Shown here: positions 41,555-50,437 of the stretch, piece after piece
Layout of the letters: every line of letters begins with the position of its first letter
Numbering within the stretch: the stretch's first letter is position 1
NCBI GenBank assembly: GCA_039177505.1
Contig: JBCDFR010000009.1
Location: forward strand, 15,438 to 79,437
DNA from: JABSQH01 sp039177505
GTDB lineage: Bacteria; Actinomycetota; Acidimicrobiia; Acidimicrobiales; Ilumatobacteraceae
Length of the DNA stretch: 64,000 nt
Direction: 5' to 3'
Translations under genes and position numbers: made by a program
Notes under the pieces: generated by a model
The model's input: only the letters and a program-made list of their open reading frames with translations
The model's database searches: none
Told to the model about the DNA's origin: nothing

Positions 41555-43392
41555 AGCGCGTCGATCTCGTCTGCGAACCGGGTCAGCACGCCGCGGCGCT
41601 TGAGCTTGGACGTCGGCGTGAGCAGATCAGAGTCGGGGAGCCATTCCTCACCGAGCACCTTGACCTTCTTGACGGCTTCCGCGTTGTTGAACCCGGCCAT
41701 CACTTCGGCGAGTCCCTTGTCGATGTCGGCGATCACGTCGGGGTGTTCGGCGAGCGCGATGGGGTCGGCGTCGGCGCCGCTGAGGCCATGGCTCGCCGCC
41801 CAGCTCTTGGCTGCGTCGGGGTCGAGCACCACGAGGGCCGAAACGAATGGCTTCTGGTCGCCGATCACACAGGCTTGACCCACGAGCGGGATCATCTTCA
41901 GCTCCGACTCGAGGTTGGCCGGGCTGATGTTCTTGCCACCGGCGGTGATGATCAGCTCCTTCTTGCGGTCGACGATCTTGAGGTATCCGTCGTCGTCGAG
42001 CACGCCAATGTCGCCGGTGTGCACCCACCCATCGTCGTCGAGCGTCTCGGTGGTCTTCTCGGGCTGGCCGAGGTAGCCGACGAACATGTTGTCGCCGCGG
42101 GCGAGCACTTCGCCGTCCTCGGCGATGCGGACCTCGACGCCGGGTCCCGCAGTACCGACATATCCCGGCTTCGGTGTGTTCGACCACGTGAGCACGGCGG
42201 TGGTCTCGGACATGCCGTACCCCTCGGTGAGCGGAACACCGATCGCCCGGAACCAGGCGAGGATCTCGGCGGGGAGCGGAGCGGCGCCGGTGATCCCGAT
42301 CTCGGTCTCGTCCAGGCCGATCAGACTGCGCACGGTGGTGAACGCCACCTGATCGAGGAAGTTCCAGGTATCGATCTCTTCCTGGGTCGCTGTGCCCGCG
42401 TCCATTTTCGCCATGATCGGCAGTGCGGCGTCGAGCGCTTCACCGAAGGCCTTGGCCTTCTCAGGGTCGGCTCCGAGCGCTGCGTTGACCCCGGCGTAGA
42501 ACTTCTCCCACACGCGGGGGACGCCGATCATCACGTTCGGCTTCGCCGCCCCGACGTACCCGGCGAGCATCGAGGTCTCCGGGCAGCACGTGAGTTCGGT
42601 CGCAAAGTCGACCAGGTAGTAGTGCCCGAGGAGACGTTCCATGATGTGCGCCATGGGCAGGTACGACACGTGCTTCTTGCCGGCGAAGTTGGTGATGTCG
42701 GTCTGCAGCTTCATGTTCTCGCCGACCGACTCGAGGGTCCACACCACGTTGTGGTTCGAGAGCATCACACCTTTGGGCGGTCCGGTCGTTCCTGAGGTGT
42801 AGATGATCGTTGCCAGGCTGTCCGGTGTCGCCAGCTGTGCAGACGCCGCGAGGTCGGCCGGTTCGCTGGCGGCGAGCGCGTCGTAGCGCACGATGTCGTC
42901 GCCGACGCCTTCGCTGTCGTTGAGGATGACGATCTGTTCGAGCGCAGGTAGTTCGCCGCGCACCTTGAGCACGCGCTCGAGGAACCCGGCGTCTTCAACG
43001 ATCGCCAACTTGGCCGATCAGTCGTTGGCCAGGTACTCGATCTGTTCTGGCGCAGAGGAGTTGTAGATCGACACTGGCGTTGCGCCGCGGAACAGCACGG
43101 CCAGGTCGAGCGCATGGAACTCCGGAATGTTGCGCATCATCATCACGACGGTGTCGCCAGGACCGATGCCCAACGACTCCAAGCCCGTGGTCAGGCGCGC
43201 CGTGAGGTCGGCGAGGTCACCCAGGGTCATCGTTTTGAACTCGTCGTACGGCGGGAGACCGGCGGTCGGATCGTCGACCCAGCGAATCACGGGTACGTCG
43301 CGGTTGCGTTCGAGATTGTCGAGGAACCGCATCGGCAGCGTCTGCCCGGCGACGCGGGCGTCGAGCTCTTCCCTGGTCATCGTGTCGGTCAT
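41536..43392 (-). pseudogene. Long-chain acyl-CoA synthetase interrupted by in-frame TGA
   Basis: A single frame encodes a full-length FadD15-type AMP-forming synthetase (about 618 codons), but codon 125 is TGA at 43018-43020, between APEQIEYLAND and SAKLAIVEDAGFLERV. Both sides are intact: IRWVDDPTAG and VVMMMRNIPEFHALD before it, IIYTSGTTGPPKGVMLS, YGMSETTAVLTW, VHTGDIGVLDDDG and KKELIITAGGKNISP after it. A cysteine, serine or glycine would be expected at the stop. It is a recent nonsense mutation, a sequence error, or a read-through case. Context: an operon-like run with an enoyl-CoA hydratase and an aldo/keto reductase. Confidence 0.85.
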
Positions 43393-43451
43393 GGACAGAG
43401 TGTCGCACGTGTGACTGAAGGCACGCCAGGCACCCTGGATTCGACGTGGCG

Positions 43452-44213
43452 CTACGACGACCAGTTCGGCTGGCGCTTCTCGGCGAACGCCGCCATGCCT
43501 TCCGCGGCGTCGGGGCCGGTGAACAGCCGCTCGGAGAGTTCCTTCATTTCGTCGAACGCGTTGTCGCGTGCCAGTGCCGGGACGCGCTGCAACATCGCCT
43601 TGGTTTCGGCAACGGCTCGAGGAGCACCGGCCCGGACTCCGCTGCACAGCTCGGCGACCGTGCCGGCGACGTCGTCGCTGACGTGCGAGACCAATCCGAT
43701 CGACCGCGCTTCGCCGGCGTCGAATGCTTCGCCGGTGAGCATCGCCGCGGCGATCTGCGATGCCGTCACGCGGCGCAAGATCGGCACGGAGATGATGGCC
43801 GGAGCGACGCCGATGCGTACTTCGGTGAGCGCAAACGTGACCGTCGGCGCCACCACGACGAGATCGCACGAGGCCATCAGGCCGATGCCGCCCGCGCGCA
43901 CTGCTCCGTCGATCGCGGCGATGGTCGGTCGGGGTGTGTCCATCAGCCGACGCAGCACGTCGACGAACGGACCCGAATCCGGCGGCCCGGTGCGTCGCTC
44001 CTTGAGGTCGGCGCCCGCGCAGAACGCAGGGCCGGCGTGGGTGAGCACGATCGCCCGTGCGTCAGCGGCCTCGGCGGCGTCGAGTCGTTCGAGCACCTCG
44101 GCGACGAGCTGGCGCGAGAGCGCGTTGCGGTTCGCTTGGCTGTCGAGGGTGATCGTGGCGATCCCGTCCTCGATTGCCAGGTGGACGACCTCGTCGGTGG
44201 CGGCGTCTGTCAT
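43452..44213 (-). CDS. Enoyl-CoA hydratase/isomerase family
   Basis: A 253-residue crotonase-fold protein: ITLDSQANRNALSRQL, oxyanion segment AGPAFCAGADLKERR, PTIAAIDGAVRAGGIGLMAS and RIGVAPAIISVPILRR. The second Glu of classical hydratases appears absent (VRIGVAPAII). The pattern is near methylglutaconyl- or carboxymethyl-type hydratases rather than MenB. Its start overlaps the stop of the aldo/keto reductase by four bases; it is probably translated with it. Confidence 0.88.
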   Translation of the reverse strand: MTDAATDEVVHLAIEDGIATITLDSQANRNALSRQLVAEVLERLDAAEAADARAIVLTHAGPAFCAGADLKERRTGPPDSGPFVDVLRRLMDTPRPTIAAIDGAVRAGGIGLMASCDLVVVAPTVTFALTEVRIGVAPAIISVPILRRVTASQIAAAMLTGEAFDAGEARSIGLVSHVSDDVAGTVAELCSGVRAGAPRAVAETKAMLQRVPALARDNAFDEMKELSERLFTGPDAAEGMAAFAEKRQPNWSS

Positions 44214-45283
44214 GGCGTTCCTCCAGGGCTGGTGGTGTGCGTGCCGAGACGTTGCCAGTACGGCACGTCGCAGAACTCTTCGATCATGCCGTACGGGTAG
44301 GGCGGGAGCCCGGGCGCAGATATCTCATCGAGCCGCCTGCGTTCGCCGGTACTCAGTTCGAGTCCTGTCGCAGCGAGGTTCTCGGCCAGTTGTGTTGTTG
44401 TGCGCGCCCCCAACAAGACGGTGGACACACCGGGCCGTCCGGCGACCCACGCAAGTGCCACATGCGACCAGGGAACGTCGTGGGCGCCGGCGATCTCGCC
44501 GACGGCGTCGAGTACCCACCAGGTGCGTTCGGTGTTGCGACCGTCGTAGGCCTCGACCCCGCGTTCGGGGTCCTCGCCGAGCCGGGTGGCGCCCGCCGGG
44601 CGTTCCGTGCGGGTGTACTTGCCGGTCAGCCAGCCACCGCCGAGCGGCGACCACGGGGCCAGACCGAGGTCGGCTTCGAGCGCGTACGGCATGACCTCCC
44701 ACTCGATGCCACGGTCGAGCAGGTTGTACTGCGGCTGGAAGGCGACGGGGCGCACGAAGCCGTGTGCCTCACACAACGTGACGATGCGGGCGAGCTGCCA
44801 TCCCGTGCAGTTCGACCACCCGAGATGGCGGACTCTTCCCGAGCGGACGATGGTCGACAGCGCGTCGAGTGTTTCGACCAGCGGCGTGTGCGGGTCCCAG
44901 CCGTGCACGTAGTACAGATCGACCGCGTCGATTCCGAGCCGCGTCAGGCTGGCATCGAGCGACATCTCCAGGGCGCGGCGAGATGCCCCGGTCGACCCCG
45001 GTGGAGGACCGAACCGTCCCTTGGTGGCGATGATCAGGTCGTCGTGGTGCCCGCGCGCGGCCAGCCACCGTCCGATGATCGACTCCGCCGCACCGTCGGG
45101 GCCGTACACGTCGGCGGTGTCGATGTGGTTGCCGCCAGCCTCGACGAACATGTCGAGTTGGGCGTGGGCGTCGGCTTCGGGCGTTTCGGCGCCGAACGTC
45201 ATCGTGCCGAGCGCGAGCGGCGCAACCAGCGGGCCTCCGGCGCCGAGCTGGCGGCGGGCGTTGAGCGGTGCAGCATGGGTCAT
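44210..45283 (-). CDS. Aldo/keto reductase
   Basis: A 357-residue NADPH-dependent oxidoreductase with a TIM barrel. The tetrad is visible as Asp/Tyr in HIDTADVYGPDGAAE, Lys in IIATKGRFG and His in YYVHGWDPHTP, followed by the nucleotide segment LLGARTTTQLAENL near the end. It is close to the general stress protein 69 / YajO type. First gene of the unit with the enoyl-CoA hydratase; AGGA precedes the ATG. Confidence 0.92.
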   Translation of the reverse strand: MTHAAPLNARRQLGAGGPLVAPLALGTMTFGAETPEADAHAQLDMFVEAGGNHIDTADVYGPDGAAESIIGRWLAARGHHDDLIIATKGRFGPPPGSTGASRRALEMSLDASLTRLGIDAVDLYYVHGWDPHTPLVETLDALSTIVRSGRVRHLGWSNCTGWQLARIVTLCEAHGFVRPVAFQPQYNLLDRGIEWEVMPYALEADLGLAPWSPLGGGWLTGKYTRTERPAGATRLGEDPERGVEAYDGRNTERTWWVLDAVGEIAGAHDVPWSHVALAWVAGRPGVSTVLLGARTTTQLAENLAATGLELSTGERRRLDEISAPGLPPYPYGMIEEFCDVPYWQRLGTHTTSPGGTP

Positions 45284-45294
45284 CGAGGTGCATC

Positions 45295-45346
45295 CTCGCG
45301 CGACGCACTCGCGCGACGTACTCGCAGGACGTACTCGCAGGACGTG
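45295..45346. repeat. Four 13-base direct repeats
   Basis: CTCGCGCGACGCA, CTCGCGCGACGTA, CTCGCAGGACGTA and CTCGCAGGACGTG stand head to tail between the divergent aldo/keto reductase and aldolase genes. They could be an unstable minisatellite or a set of protein binding sites. Confidence 0.85.
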
Positions 45347-45398
45347 ACGGTGCTGGCTTCGGGACCAACGGCCGGTGCCGCGCCACGAGGATGCTCGC

Positions 45399-45404
45399 TA
45401 GTGT
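45399..45404 (+). promoter_or_regulatory. -10 box TAGTGT of the aldolase gene
   Basis: TAGTGT, seven bases, then GTG 45412. Confidence 0.5.
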
Positions 45405-45411
45405 CGGCACG

Positions 45412-46293
45412 GTGAATCAGGACATGCTTGAGAAGGTCCGTTCCGCGCAGGGGTTCATTGCTGCGCTCGACCAGAGTGGGGGGTCGACGCCCAAGGCGCT
45501 GCGGGCCTATGGAGTGGCCGACGACGCGTGGTCGAACGACGACGAGATGTTCGACCTGATCCACCAGATGCGCACTCGCATCGTCACGTGCCCGGCGTTC
45601 ACCGGCGAGCGCATCCTGGCGGCGATCCTGTTCGAGCAGACGATGGATCGGCAGATCGGGGGCCAAGGGTCTGCTGAGTACCTGTGGTCGGCCAAGCGTG
45701 TGGTGCCGTTCCTCAAGGTCGACAAGGGCCTCGCTGACGAAGCCGATGGCGTGCAGCTGATGAAGCCGATCCCCGGCCTCGACGAGCTCGTTGCGCGAGC
45801 GGTTGGTCTCGGTGTGTTCGGTACCAAGATGCGCTCGGTGGTGAAGGCGGCGAGCGAGTCCGGCATCGCCGCGATCGTCGATCAGCAGTTCGCGGTGGGC
45901 GATCAGATCCTCGATGGGGGACTGGTGCCGATCCTCGAGCCCGAGGTCGACATCACCATCGCCGACAAAGCCGAGGCCGAGGCGATCCTGCGTGACCGCA
46001 TCATCGAGCATCTCGACGGCTCCCGTCGCGAGGTCATGCTCAAGCTGTCGATTCCCAGCGTCGACGATTTCTATCGCCCGTTGATCGAGCACGACAAGGT
46101 CCTGCGCGTGGTGGCGTTGTCGGGCGGCTACGAGCGTGATGAGGCCAACGAACGGTTGGTGCGCAACCACGGCATGATCGCCAGTTTTTCGCGGGCGCTC
46201 GCCGAAGGCATCACTGCGCAACAGACCGACGCCGAGTTCAACGCCGAGATGGACGACGCCATCGCTTCGATCTTTGCCGCCTCGATCACCTGA
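45412..46293 (+). CDS. Class I fructose-bisphosphate aldolase
   Basis: A 293-residue Schiff-base aldolase of glycolysis and gluconeogenesis: FIAALDQSGGSTPKALRAYG at the N-terminus, ILFEQTMDRQIGGQ, VVPFLKVDKGL, a FGTKMRSVVK strand, the likely Schiff-base region VMLKLSIPSVDDFY, and VVALSGGYERDEANERL. It matches the bacterial class I group found in many actinobacteria and proteobacteria. GTG 45412 is set by the -10 box. Confidence 0.92.
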   Translation: MNQDMLEKVRSAQGFIAALDQSGGSTPKALRAYGVADDAWSNDDEMFDLIHQMRTRIVTCPAFTGERILAAILFEQTMDRQIGGQGSAEYLWSAKRVVPFLKVDKGLADEADGVQLMKPIPGLDELVARAVGLGVFGTKMRSVVKAASESGIAAIVDQQFAVGDQILDGGLVPILEPEVDITIADKAEAEAILRDRIIEHLDGSRREVMLKLSIPSVDDFYRPLIEHDKVLRVVALSGGYERDEANERLVRNHGMIASFSRALAEGITAQQTDAEFNAEMDDAIASIFAASIT

Positions 46294-46315
46294 TTCGCCG
46301 AAATCGTTGCGGTCA

Positions 46316-46345
46316 CGTGCGAAATACGCACGAGATCCCCGGTTT
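46316..46345. terminator. Possible bidirectional terminator
   Basis: A perfect CGTGCG-aaata-CGCACG hairpin (46316-46332) is followed by CCCCGGTTTTT, in the 71-base gap between the convergent aldolase and helicase genes. Confidence 0.4.
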
Positions 46346-46364
46346 TTCGGGCGGGTGGGACCCG

Positions 46365-48251
46365 TTAGGCGGTGATGCGACGGAGGAATTCCTCGGCGTC
46401 GGCACGGTGGCGGGTGCGCCGCATCGGGGGGAGAGCGTTGACGATATCCCAGCGATAGCGCGCTGTTCCGAGCCGTTTGTCGAGGACCGCGACCGCGCCG
46501 CGGTCCGTGCGTGAGCGGATGAGGCGGCCGGCGGCCTGGGCCAAGAGCATCGATGCCCGTGGGAGATCGATCTCGGCGAATGCCGTCGGACCGAGTTCTT
46601 CTCGACGTGCGCTGAGCAGCGGGTCGTCCGGCCGCGGGAAGGGGATGCGGTCGATGACCACGAGCGAGAGAGTGCGGCCGGGAACATCGACGCCCTGGAA
46701 CAGCCCGGCGGTGGCGAACAAACAGGTCGACTCGTCGGCCGCGAACCGTTCGATCAACGCCGGCTTCGGCAGGTCGCGTTGGGTGAGGAGTGGCACGTCG
46801 ATGCGGTCGATCAAGGCCTCGGCCGCCTCGTCCATCGCCCGATAGCTCGTGAACAGCGCCAGCGTGCGCCCACCGGCGGCGGTGATTAGTGCGGCCAATT
46901 CGTCGTTGGCAGCCTCGCGAAAGGTGGCGTCGTTCGGGTTCGGCAGGTGGAGCGCGCAGTACAGCAACGCGTGCTCCTCGTAGTCGAACGGACTCCCGAC
47001 GTCGGCCTCGGTGGCGTCGGCGGCATCGATCCCGACCCGTGCGGCCAGCGATGACGGGATCGTCGCGCTGGTCAAGATCGCCGTCCGCTGCGACCACACA
47101 CCCGTGGCGAGGGTGGGCCCGACATCGAGCGGAGCGACCTCGAGCCGTGGGTGCGCGGGCCCTCCGCCGACGAACATCACCGACCCGACGCGCTGCTCAA
47201 GCGCAGCATCGACCTGTTCGATCGCTCGCCCCGTCATCACCTGCGCGCGGAGTCGGCGCTGTTTGGTGTCGTCGTTCGACGACTCGATCGCTCCCAGCGC
47301 ATCGAGTGCTGTACCGAGCCGCGTGCGCGCCGTGGTCAAGGCATCGTCGATGCTGTCTGGAAGGGGCCCCTTCAGCCGCTCGCCGACGCGATCGGCCAGC
47401 GCATCGCGCAGCACATCGGCGATATCGGCGATCGATGCGATCAGTTGGGGATCCTCGATGACTCGGCGGATCGAGCCGGCCAGGGTCGTGAACCGCCCTG
47501 GGGCGATCTGCACGCCCACCGTGTCGCTCATGACGTCTTCGAGCACGTGTGCTTCGTCGAACACGACCACGTCGTGCGGGGGGAGAATCGCGCCGTCACT
47601 GGCCACGTCGAGCCCGTACAAGTAGTTGTTGACGACGATCACATCGGCTGCTGCAGCGCGGTGCTTGGCCGTCTCGGCGAAACAGCCGCCGCCCATTGGG
47701 CAGCGGTCGGCTCCCGGACACTCGTCGCTGCCGACGCTGACCGCAGTCCACGCCGCATCGGTCGGCGCCCAGTCGAGGTCGGCGGCGTCGCCGGTCTGGG
47801 TGGTGCCCGACCAGTCGGCCAGCCGATTGATCTCCGCCTGCACCGTCGGTGCCAACGCTCCGAACTCGCCGCTCGCGCCGTCGAGTTCCATCTGCGTGCT
47901 GTCGGGATGAGCCAACTCGTCGAGGCGCTGCAAACACAGGTAGTTGCTGCGTCCCTTGAGCACGGCATAACTCACGTCGAGGTGCTCGGCCAGGAACGGC
48001 AAGTCCTTGGTCGCCAACTGATCCTGCAGGGCCTTGGTCGCCGTCGACACGACAACGGTGCGACCCGACAGCACCGCAGGCACGAGATAGCCCAGTGTCT
48101 TACCGGTGCCGGTCCCCGCTTGCACGATCAGCGGCTGTCCGTCGTCGATCGCTGTGGCGACGAGGTTGGCCATCTCGATCTGGCCGGGACGATCCTCGGC
48201 GCCGTCGAGGGCCGCGGTGATCGCGGCGAGCTGTTCTGTGACGTCGGTCAT
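46365..48251 (-). CDS. DinG-family ATP-dependent DNA helicase
   Basis: A 628-residue XPD/DinG-type superfamily 2 helicase, 5'-3', acting on damaged or R-loop DNA. It has Walker A QAGTGTGKT near residue 45, VVVSTATKALQDQL, iron-sulfur-type cysteines in YLCLQRL and ECPGADRCPMGGGCF, DEAH box VVFDEAHVLED, and the C-terminal VIDRIPFPRPDDPLL and AAGRLIRSRTDRGAVAVLD. ATG 48251 starts MTDVTEQLAAI, the natural N-terminus. It lies 34 bases downstream of uppS on the same strand. Confidence 0.93.
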   Translation of the reverse strand: MTDVTEQLAAITAALDGAEDRPGQIEMANLVATAIDDGQPLIVQAGTGTGKTLGYLVPAVLSGRTVVVSTATKALQDQLATKDLPFLAEHLDVSYAVLKGRSNYLCLQRLDELAHPDSTQMELDGASGEFGALAPTVQAEINRLADWSGTTQTGDAADLDWAPTDAAWTAVSVGSDECPGADRCPMGGGCFAETAKHRAAAADVIVVNNYLYGLDVASDGAILPPHDVVVFDEAHVLEDVMSDTVGVQIAPGRFTTLAGSIRRVIEDPQLIASIADIADVLRDALADRVGERLKGPLPDSIDDALTTARTRLGTALDALGAIESSNDDTKQRRLRAQVMTGRAIEQVDAALEQRVGSVMFVGGGPAHPRLEVAPLDVGPTLATGVWSQRTAILTSATIPSSLAARVGIDAADATEADVGSPFDYEEHALLYCALHLPNPNDATFREAANDELAALITAAGGRTLALFTSYRAMDEAAEALIDRIDVPLLTQRDLPKPALIERFAADESTCLFATAGLFQGVDVPGRTLSLVVIDRIPFPRPDDPLLSARREELGPTAFAEIDLPRASMLLAQAAGRLIRSRTDRGAVAVLDKRLGTARYRWDIVNALPPMRRTRHRADAEEFLRRITA

Positions 48252-48285
48252 CGGTGGAGCTCGTGGTGGCTGATCGCTGTCGGGA

Positions 48286-48951
48286 TCAGTGGGCCAGCGC
48301 CAACGCCGCGTCGAGCTCGTCGCTGTCGAAGTCGGGCCATGGCGTCTCGGTGAAATAGATCGCCGCTCCGGCGGACTGCCACAACAAGAAGTTGGATACA
48401 CGTCGCTCGCCGCTGGTGCGCACGAGCACGTCGACGGGCGGCAGATCGGGAAGGTACAGGTGCTGTCCAATGGTGTCGGCGGTGATCGAACCGTCGTCGT
48501 GGCGCGCCGCTTCGACGGCGGCGACGAGCTCGGAGCGACCGCCGTAGTCGAAGGCCACGGTGAGCACCATGCCGGTGTTGCTCGCCGTGTCGGCGATTGC
48601 CTTCCGAATCGCCCGCTGGACGTATCGCGGCGTGCGCGCCTCGCGACTGTCGAACGGACGTCCGATCCACTGGACGCGCACGTTGAGCTCGTTGAGTTCG
48701 GCGATTCGGCCGAACAGGCGCTCGTGGAGTCCCAGGATGTGGCGTACCTCGGGCCGTGGACGGCGCCAGTTCTCGGTCGAGAAGCCGAACACCGTCAACC
48801 AGCCGATGTTCCGACGAACCGCGGCTCTGACTACACGGGCGAGGTTCTCCTCGCCTTCGGTGTGTCCGGCGGTACGCGGCAGGCCGCGGCGGGCGGCCCA
48901 TCGTCCGTTGCCGTCCATGATGCAGGCGACGTGCAACGGGGGCTGATCCAC
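48286..48951 (-). CDS. uppS: Cis-prenyltransferase (UppS-like) lacking the C-terminal RxG segment
   Basis: A 221-residue catalytic-type cis-prenyltransferase making the polyprenyl diphosphate carrier for the cell wall. All five catalytic regions are intact: CIMDGNGRWA with Asp13, GHTEGEENLARVV, VFGFSTENWRRP, VAFDYGGRSELV, and VRTSGERRVSNFLLWQ with TETPWPDF. It stops at DSDELDAALALAH, about ten residues before the FxxRxRRFGG end that homodimeric UppS proteins use to complete the partner's active site. GTG 48951 is supported by TAGCTT eight bases upstream. The divergent neighbour at 49107 carries the missing segment. Confidence 0.88.
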   Translation of the reverse strand: MDQPPLHVACIMDGNGRWAARRGLPRTAGHTEGEENLARVVRAAVRRNIGWLTVFGFSTENWRRPRPEVRHILGLHERLFGRIAELNELNVRVQWIGRPFDSREARTPRYVQRAIRKAIADTASNTGMVLTVAFDYGGRSELVAAVEAARHDDGSITADTIGQHLYLPDLPPVDVLVRTSGERRVSNFLLWQSAGAAIYFTETPWPDFDSDELDAALALAH

Positions 48952-48959
48952 GGCCGACC

Positions 48960-48965
48960 AAGCTA
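48960..48965 (-). promoter_or_regulatory. -10 box TAGCTT of the uppS gene
   Basis: TAGCTT, eight bases, then GTG 48951; supports the short N-terminus. Confidence 0.45.
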
Positions 48966-49106
48966 CTGCGGCGCGCCGTCGGTGGGAGGCGAGGATCGCG
49001 GTCTGCGGCGTGGAAAGATGGGGTGGTGGGAGCAACGACCATTCCGTCTCGGTCGCCGTCGAGCGCGCCCGGACGGTCGGCCTCGCGTCAATTGCTCCGG
49101 CACGTG

Positions 49107-49616
49107 ATGGTCGTCGGAGGCAACTTTGCCGAGTGGCGCGAGCTCGGCGACCAGCGATGGGCAAGTCGCGTCGCCGACCTGGGCTCCGTCGCCGACCATG
49201 CCGAGGCGTCGTTTCTCACCATCCGTGCGTTCGAGCAGGGTGCCGATGCCTACGGCTCACTCGATCGTTGGGAGCGTTCGGTCGGTGACTGCCGGGTGGT
49301 CGTCGATCCGTGTGGTGATGGGCGCGAGCGCTTCGCCGACGCTCTCTCCTCGATCGGCCCCGACGACCCGATCAATGAAGCGACGGTTGCCGAGGCGCTG
49401 TACGCGCCAGCCGACTGTGAACCGGACCTGATCGTCGTGCTGGGGTCTTCGACCCGCCTCCCGCCGTCGCTGGTCTGGGAGCTGGCATACGGCGAGCTCG
49501 TGTTCGTATCGACCACGTGGGACGAGTTGGCGCCTGGGCATCTGGTCGACGCCATCGCCGACTTCGCGCAACGCGATCGGCGGTTCGGTGGAATCGACCC
49601 GCTCGGCGATGATTGA
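49107..49616 (+). CDS. Non-catalytic UppS-like protein with C-terminal RxG motif
   Basis: A 169-residue divergent cis-prenyltransferase homologue. The N-terminus MVVGGNFAEWRELGDQRW aligns with the MDGNGRWA region but has Gly in place of the catalytic Asp. LTIRAFEQGADAYG replaces the FSTENW region. The C-terminal half is clearly UppS-like: EPDLIVVLGSSTRLPPSLVW, WELAYGELVFVSTTWDEL and FAQRDRRFGGID (RxG at 159-161). The Arg-Thr-Ser-Gly-Glu diphosphate site is not conserved. It sits directly upstream of recO, where uppS-type genes are common. Proposed role: partner subunit of the UppS encoded divergently. Confidence 0.8.
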   Translation: MVVGGNFAEWRELGDQRWASRVADLGSVADHAEASFLTIRAFEQGADAYGSLDRWERSVGDCRVVVDPCGDGRERFADALSSIGPDDPINEATVAEALYAPADCEPDLIVVLGSSTRLPPSLVWELAYGELVFVSTTWDELAPGHLVDAIADFAQRDRRFGGIDPLGDD

Positions 49617-49637
49617 TCGGGTCGTTGCGGGCACGTG

Positions 49638-50360
49638 ATGAGCGAGCTCTATCGAGACACCGCCGTCGTGCTGCGCACGTACAAGCTGCGCGAGGCCGAT
49701 CGCATCGTAGTGCTGCTCACGGCGGCGAACGGCAAGGTGCGCGCCGTCGCGAAGGGAGTGCGCAAGACCCGCTCGAAATTCGGCGCTCGACTCGAGCCGA
49801 TGAGCCATGTGCGTGTGCTGCTCGTGCGCGGACGAGAGCTCGACATCGTGTCGCAGGCCGAGTCGGTCGAGCCGCTGTCGCCGATGTTGTCGTCGCTCGA
49901 TAGGGCGTCGCAAGGGCTTGCGGTGCTCGAAGCGGCCGAACAGTTGTCGCTCGAACGCGAACCGAACCCGGATCTGTTTCGTATGGTGGTCGGCGCAATG
50001 CGCGCCATCGCTGAGCGACCGGCGCCGTTGACCGTGGCCGGCTTCTACTGGAAGCTGCTGGCCAGCGAAGGCATGCGCCCCGAACTCGACACGTGTGTGC
50101 GCTGCGGTGGAACCGAACCCGAGGTCGCGTTCGTGGCGTTCGATCTCGGCGAGGGTGGTGTGTTGTGTCGCTCGTGCCGTTCGGGCCACCCGATGTCGGC
50201 CGAGGCCCTCGAGGCGATGCGCGACATCCTCGGCGGTCGACTGGCGACGGCGCTGGCGATGGAGGAGTCAGCGGTGACCCACGAGGTGTCATTGTTGGCG
50301 ACCCATGCCCTCGAGTACCACGTCGAACGACGGATGCGTACCGTCGCCATGTTTGAGTAG
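49638..50360 (+). CDS. recO: DNA repair protein RecO
   Basis: A 240-residue mediator that helps RecA load at gaps with RecF and RecR. N-terminal OB fold (LYRDTAVVLRTYKLREADRI, AKGVRKTRSKFGARLEP), then a helical domain and a zinc site formed by CVRCGG and CRSC (LDTCVRCGGTEPEVAF, GGVLCRSCRSG). It starts 21 bases after the UppS-like gene on the same strand, likely co-transcribed. Confidence 0.95.
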   Translation: MSELYRDTAVVLRTYKLREADRIVVLLTAANGKVRAVAKGVRKTRSKFGARLEPMSHVRVLLVRGRELDIVSQAESVEPLSPMLSSLDRASQGLAVLEAAEQLSLEREPNPDLFRMVVGAMRAIAERPAPLTVAGFYWKLLASEGMRPELDTCVRCGGTEPEVAFVAFDLGEGGVLCRSCRSGHPMSAEALEAMRDILGGRLATALAMEESAVTHEVSLLATHALEYHVERRMRTVAMFE

Positions 50361-50423
50361 CGAGTCGCGCCGGCCGGCGCCCGATCAGAACGAATCTTCG
50401 AGGCCGTCCGACGGCGTCGTCGG

Positions 50424-50429
50424 TAGCGT
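50424..50429 (+). promoter_or_regulatory. -10 box TAGCGT of the glycyl-tRNA synthetase gene
   Basis: TAGCGT, eight bases, then GTG 50438. No T-box leader fits in the 77-base gap. Confidence 0.45.
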
Positions 50430-50437
50430 GGTGCGCC

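Noticed and set aside
43018..43020. Selenocysteine or recoding at TGA in the acyl-CoA synthetase
   Set aside because: The site is not a redox position in this family, no SECIS-like hairpin was evident, and TGA ends many genes here normally, so codon reassignment is excluded.
43452..44213. MenB (naphthoate synthase) candidate
   Set aside because: Crotonase fold, but the oxyanion and active-site segments resemble methylglutaconyl-type hydratases, and it sits with an acyl-CoA synthetase and an aldo/keto reductase rather than men genes.
45280..47097. A 605-codon minus-strand frame across the aldolase and the end of the helicase gene
   Set aside because: Antisense to aldolase and out of frame with the helicase; no recognisable protein features.
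50361..50437. T-box leader before the glycyl-tRNA synthetase gene
   Set aside because: 77 bases is too short, and a -10 box lies eight bases before the start codon.
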